Shown here one piece after another: positions 61,063-64,000 of a stretch of 64,000 nucleotides of DNA (position 1 is its first letter; every line of letters starts with the position of its first letter). This DNA is from an uncultured Lachnospiraceae bacterium (GTDB lineage: Bacteria > Bacillota > Clostridia > Lachnospirales > Lachnospiraceae). The stretch spans positions 1-64,000 of the forward strand of contig CADAOZ010000010.1 of assembly GCA_902789735.1 (NCBI GenBank), in the 5' to 3' direction. The position numbers and the translations under genes are program-made. The notes below the pieces were generated by a model. The model did not search any database. It saw only the letters and a program-made list of their open reading frames with translations, and was not told the DNA's origin.

Positions 61063-61091
61063 TTGCACATATGAAAAACCGGGTATATAAT
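61063..61091 (+). promoter_or_regulatory. Promoter of the riboflavin operon
   Basis: TTGCAC (61063-61068), exactly 17 bp, TATAAT (61086-61091). Start near 61098, 15 bp before the FMN riboswitch. Confidence 0.85.
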
Positions 61092-61112
61092 CTTGATTGA
61101 CAAATAAATAAC

Positions 61113-61217
61113 ACTTCGGGGCGGGGTGCAATTCCCCACCGGCGGTACAGCCCGCGAACCTTATGGTATGATCCGGTGAAATTCCGGAGCCGACAGTATA
61201 GTCTGGATGAGAGAAGT
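61113..61217 (+). promoter_or_regulatory. FMN riboswitch (RFN element)
   Basis: Starts CTTCGGGGCGGGGTGCAATT and ends GATGAGAGAAG, with conserved CCCCACCGGCGGTA, AGCCCGCGA, GATCCGGTGAAATTCCGGAGCC and GACAGTATAGTC blocks. FMN binding should favour termination downstream and reduce rib expression. Confidence 0.97.
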
Positions 61218-61246
61218 ATGTTGATGAACACGTGTGTCATGATGTC

Positions 61247-61277
61247 CCGGAATATGCTTTTATTCCGGCTTTTTTAT
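61247..61277 (+). terminator. First riboswitch-linked terminator
   Basis: CCGGAATA (61247-61254) pairs with TATTCCGG (61261-61268), loop TGCTTT, followed by CTTTTTTA. It lies 30 nt after the aptamer, as an expression platform should. Confidence 0.8.
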
Positions 61278-61381
61278 TTTCACGCGGAATCTTCCTTTCT
61301 GAATCATTATGATTTCAGCAGAGAGGGTCTGGAAAGAAAATACATTGTAATGACATACAGTAATCAGACAGTTTACAAAAG

Positions 61382-61411
61382 GCTCCGGGACAGTCCGGAG
61401 CTTATTTTTTT
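61382..61411 (+). terminator. Second terminator in the rib leader
   Basis: GCTCCGG (61382-61388) with CCGGAGC (61395-61401), loop GACAGT, then TTATTTTTTT. It is 100 nt before ribD. Confidence 0.85.
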
Positions 61412-61509
61412 ACCGGTCATCAGTGAATGACAGCCGGACCGGATTCAGCTGACGGGGATTTTATGATCTTCTTTAGCAAAAGCACATAGATTAAACGGAA
61501 AGGAATAGA

Positions 61510-62670
61510 ATGGAGCAGGCCTTCGAACCAAATGAAAAATATATGCGGCATGCCATAAATCTGGCCAGAACGGCGGCAGGTCATACCAATCCAAATCCCA
61601 TGGTGGGTGCGGTAATCGTGAAAAATGGCAGGATCATCGGTCTTGGCTGCCATGAGCGGTACGGAGAACTGCACGCCGAACGAAAAGCACTGCAGCAGCT
61701 GACGGAACCGGCGGATGGGGCAGAAATGTACGTAACACTGGAGCCCTGCTGTCATTATGGAAAGCAGCCTCCCTGTACTGAAGCCGTAATCAAAAGCGGG
61801 ATCAAGCGGGTCATCATTGGATCCGCGGATCCCAATCCCAAAGTAGCCGGAAAGGGCGTCCGGCAGCTCCGGGCCGCAGGCATTGAAGTTATTGAGGATT
61901 TCATGCGGGAGGAATGCGACAGCATCAACCCGGTCTTTTTCCATTACATCACCAGGAACATCCCCTATGTTGCCCTGAAATACGCCATGACTGTGGATGG
62001 CAGGATTGCCACTGACGCAGGTAAATCCATGTGGATCACAGGAGAAGAGGCCAGAGCCCATGTACACACCCTGCGGAATTATTATTCCGGGATTCTGGCA
62101 GGGATCGGAACGGTCCTGGCAGACGATCCCCTCCTCACCTGCAGGATGCCCGGCGGACGTAATCCGGTCAGGATCATCCTGGATTCGGACCTGCGGATTC
62201 CGATGGAGAGCAGGCTGGTACAGTCAGCGAAAGAGACGCCGCTGATCGTGATCAGAAGAAAAAAGGAACAGCCGGATTCACAGAAAACAGGAGCTGTGTC
62301 AGCGGATCCGGAGAAAGCGGAAATGCTCGCGGAAAGGCAGGCGTTCCTGGAAGAAGCGGGTGTGACAGTTCTGGCAGTCGGGGAGGATGCGTACGGCCTG
62401 CGGATCCCCGAGGTCCTGCAGGAGCTGGGGAAGCGGAAGATTGACGGCGTTCTGGTAGAAGGCGGCAGTCATGTAAATGCTTCTTTTGTCAGAGCAGGCG
62501 CAGTCCAGCATATTTATGCCTATGTCGGAGCAAAAATCTTCGGAGGCAGCCAATATCCGCCGGTCCGGGACGCCGGGATCCGGCAGGTGGAAGACGCCCT
62601 GGAACTGACCAATCCGAAAGTACGGATATTCGGCAGCGATGTTCTTTTGGAATATGACTGCTCCACGTAA
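61510..62670 (+). CDS. ribD: Bifunctional riboflavin deaminase/reductase RibD
   Basis: Deaminates and then reduces the pyrimidine intermediate of riboflavin synthesis. The 386-residue protein has the deaminase zinc site HAE at 55-57 and PCCHYGKQPPC at 79-89 (Cys80, Cys89) followed by the reductase domain from about 150 (ALKYAMTVDGRIA, LVEGGSHVNASF). Start follows CGGAAAGGAATAG. First gene of the riboswitch-controlled operon. Confidence 0.96.
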   Translation: MEQAFEPNEKYMRHAINLARTAAGHTNPNPMVGAVIVKNGRIIGLGCHERYGELHAERKALQQLTEPADGAEMYVTLEPCCHYGKQPPCTEAVIKSGIKRVIIGSADPNPKVAGKGVRQLRAAGIEVIEDFMREECDSINPVFFHYITRNIPYVALKYAMTVDGRIATDAGKSMWITGEEARAHVHTLRNYYSGILAGIGTVLADDPLLTCRMPGGRNPVRIILDSDLRIPMESRLVQSAKETPLIVIRRKKEQPDSQKTGAVSADPEKAEMLAERQAFLEEAGVTVLAVGEDAYGLRIPEVLQELGKRKIDGVLVEGGSHVNASFVRAGAVQHIYAYVGAKIFGGSQYPPVRDAGIRQVEDALELTNPKVRIFGSDVLLEYDCST

Positions 62671-62671
62671 T

Positions 62672-62790
62672 CACCTCTGGGGTCCCGGACAGTAAACCGG
62701 TACCTCTGCAGTAAACCGGCACCTCTGGGGTCCCGGACAATAAACCGGCACATCTGGGGTTCCGGCACCTCTGGGGTCCCGGATAATGAA
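62672..62790 (+). repeat. Tandem 29-bp repeats between ribD and ribE
   Basis: Full units at 62672-62700 and 62720-62748 (CACCTCTGGGGTCCCGGACA then RTAAACCGG), shortened units at 62701-62719 and 62749-62765, and a last one at 62766-62790 that runs into the ribE ribosome site. Confidence 0.9.
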
Positions 62791-62800
62791 GGAAACGAAT

Positions 62801-63457
62801 ATGTTCACAGGAATCATTGAAGAAGTTGGTACGATCCGGAAAGTCATAACAGGACAGACTTCCGGCAGCATAGAAATACAGGCCTCCAGGGTCCTGCAGG
62901 GGACCAGGACCGGCGACAGCATAGCAGTGAACGGCGTATGCCTGACGGTCACTTCCATGCAGGCAGATTCCTTTACAGCCGATGTCATGCCAGAGACCCT
63001 GCGCCGCAGCAATCTGGGCAGCCTGCGAAAAGGAGCCGGCGTCAACCTGGAACGGGCCATGGCCGCGGACGGCCGTTTCGGAGGACATATCGTATCCGGT
63101 CATATCGACGGGACCGGAACCATTGCGTCCATGAGAAGGGAAGGAAACGCGGTCTGGGTATCAGTGACCTGCCCGGAAGCGATCCTGCGGCTGATCGTGG
63201 AGAAAGGCTCCATATGCATTGACGGCATCAGTCTGACAGTAGCTTCCGTGGATCAGGCCGGATTCAAAGTATCCATCATTCCGCATACCGGTGCGGAGAC
63301 CACCCTGCTCAGACGGAGCCCCGGAGAAGCGGTCAATCTGGAAAATGACATCGTCGGTAAGTATGTGGAACGGCTTCTGCAGCCCTATACCGGCAGCAGG
63401 GAACAGGAGAAGACAAGTACCATAACAAGAGAATTTCTCTCAAAGTATGGATTTTAG
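62801..63457 (+). CDS. ribE: Riboflavin synthase subunit alpha
   Basis: Dismutates two lumazines to riboflavin. The family start MFTGIIEEVG sets ATG 62801, with AAGGAAA 8 bp upstream; the ATG at 62786 would lie inside the repeat. The 218-residue protein holds two lumazine-binding barrels (NGVCLTVTSM in the first, IDGISLTVASV in the second). It follows ribD after the repeat array. Confidence 0.96.
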   Translation: MFTGIIEEVGTIRKVITGQTSGSIEIQASRVLQGTRTGDSIAVNGVCLTVTSMQADSFTADVMPETLRRSNLGSLRKGAGVNLERAMAADGRFGGHIVSGHIDGTGTIASMRREGNAVWVSVTCPEAILRLIVEKGSICIDGISLTVASVDQAGFKVSIIPHTGAETTLLRRSPGEAVNLENDIVGKYVERLLQPYTGSREQEKTSTITREFLSKYGF

Positions 63458-63477
63458 TTTAAAAAAGGAGACTATAA

Positions 63478-64000
63478 ATGGAATTCCAGTACGCATCAAT
63501 CGAGGAGGCGCTCGCCCGCCTGAAGGAGGGAAAGATCATTCTTGTGACCGATGATCCGGACCGTGAAAATGAAGGTGATTTCATCTGCGCGGCGGAATAC
63601 GCCACGCCGGAAAATATCAACTTCATGGCGACATACGGGAAGGGACTGATCTGTATGCCCATGAGCAAGGAAATCGCTGACAGGCTCAATGCCCATCAGA
63701 TGGTGGCGGAAAACACAGACAACCACAGTACGGCGTTTACAGTCTCCATCGACCATGTGGATACCACCACCGGTATTTCCGCATATGAACGATCCTGGAC
63801 TGCCATGAAATGTGTGGATGAGAATGCCAGGCCGGCCGATTTCCGCAGGCCCGGCCACATGTTCCCCCTGGTGGCCAGAAAAGGCGGCGTCCTGGTCAGG
63901 AACGGTCACACCGAGGCGACGGTTGACCTGATGCGCCTGGCCGGCATGAAAGAATGCGGTCTGTGCTGTGAGATCATGGCCGAAGACGGGCATATGATGC
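63478..64000 (+). CDS. ribBA: 3,4-dihydroxy-2-butanone 4-phosphate synthase RibB or RibBA, 5' part
   Basis: 174 codons before the window ends. The DHBP synthase domain is clear: [16 protein letters not shown] at 22-37 (acidic active-site loop), then [33 protein letters not shown] with the conserved His and Glu. Whether a GTP cyclohydrolase II half follows cannot be seen, though it usually does in this operon. ATG 63478 is set by AAAAAAGGAG at 63461-63470. ribH would be expected next. Confidence 0.93.
   Translation, partial: MEFQYASIEEALARLKEGKIILVTDDPDRENEGDFICAAEYATPENINFMATYGKGLICMPMSKEIADRLNAHQMVAENTDNHSTAFTVSIDHVDTTTGISAYERSWTAMKCVDENARPADFRRPGHMFPLVARKGGVLVRNGHTEATVDLMRLAGMKECGLCCEIMAEDGHMM

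Larger units (their letters stand above)
60983..61509. other. Leader region of the riboflavin operon
   Basis: Holds the promoter, FMN aptamer and two terminators listed separately, plus a direct repeat TTGCGTTGGATTGCGTT at 61028-61044. A frame at 61223-61430 runs through both terminators and is not credible as a gene. Confidence 0.7.

Noticed and set aside
61223-61430. Short ORF in the riboflavin leader as a leader peptide
   Set aside because: It crosses two intrinsic terminators and reads through the expression platform; no conservation can be argued.

Overview
The window reads as a chromosomal segment of a Gram-positive, low-complexity-intergenic Clostridia, most likely a Lachnospiraceae-like gut anaerobe. 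The support is a mixture of gene content and signals: a meso-DAP type MurE, a MraZ-headed division cluster, a PASTA kinase/PP2C pair, a T-box leader on proS, an FMN riboswitch on the rib operon, SecD-SecF fused in one chain, strong GGAGG ribosome sites and promoters with the Gram-positive TRTGN -16 element. Coding DNA is moderately GC-rich; intergenic DNA is AT-rich and unusually full of short tandem duplications. The taxonomic placement is inference.

Layout. 1-2306: two GH130 phosphorylases (mannosylglucose and mannooligosaccharide phosphorylase types) for beta-mannan breakdown. 2439-3032 (minus): Sfp-type phosphopantetheinyl transferase. 3326-7584: secDF and recJ. 7585-7995: a non-coding stretch in which I predict a minus-strand small RNA with a C-rich loop. 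7996-21058: a long housekeeping run murE, priA, def, fmt, rsmB, rlmN, PP2C phosphatase, PASTA kinase, rsgA, ychF. 21296-32236: lgt, then the cell-division/wall cluster mraZ-rsmH-ftsL-PBP-mraY-murD-ftsW-ftsQ-ftsZ, driven by a promoter carrying five phased MraZ boxes; murG, murC, murF and ftsA are not in it and murE lies 14 kb away.

32712-34616 (minus) is a GT-C-like polytopic membrane protein. 34926-41524 is the most unusual part: an RND (HAE1) exporter with a roughly 335-residue coiled-coil insertion, overlapping by 4 bp with a kinase-like gene that has lost the VAIK lysine and glycine loop and carries an extra N-terminal domain, then a small unknown protein and a PAP2 phosphatase. 41676-44337 holds two unrelated HExxH putative metalloproteins and a zinc-ribbon Nudix hydrolase. 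44446-47598: aspartate-type aminotransferase and Xaa-Pro aminopeptidase. 48191-51375: a secreted transglutaminase-like protein and a repeat-bearing lipoprotein. 51456-54663: T-box-controlled proS and a WYL regulator. 54856-56973 (minus): GlgX/isoamylase. 57283-58311: DUF362 protein. 58477-60982 (minus): a VWA protein, a macro-domain protein with a conserved-looking C-terminal helical domain, and a small unknown ORF. 61063-64000: FMN riboswitch and ribD-ribE-ribBA, the last running off the window.

A theme across the window is tandem duplication of 13-29 bp units in gene junctions, in three cases copying the 3' end and stop codon of the upstream gene (GH130, priA, pepP). No tRNA, rRNA, CRISPR array, transposase or phage gene was seen.
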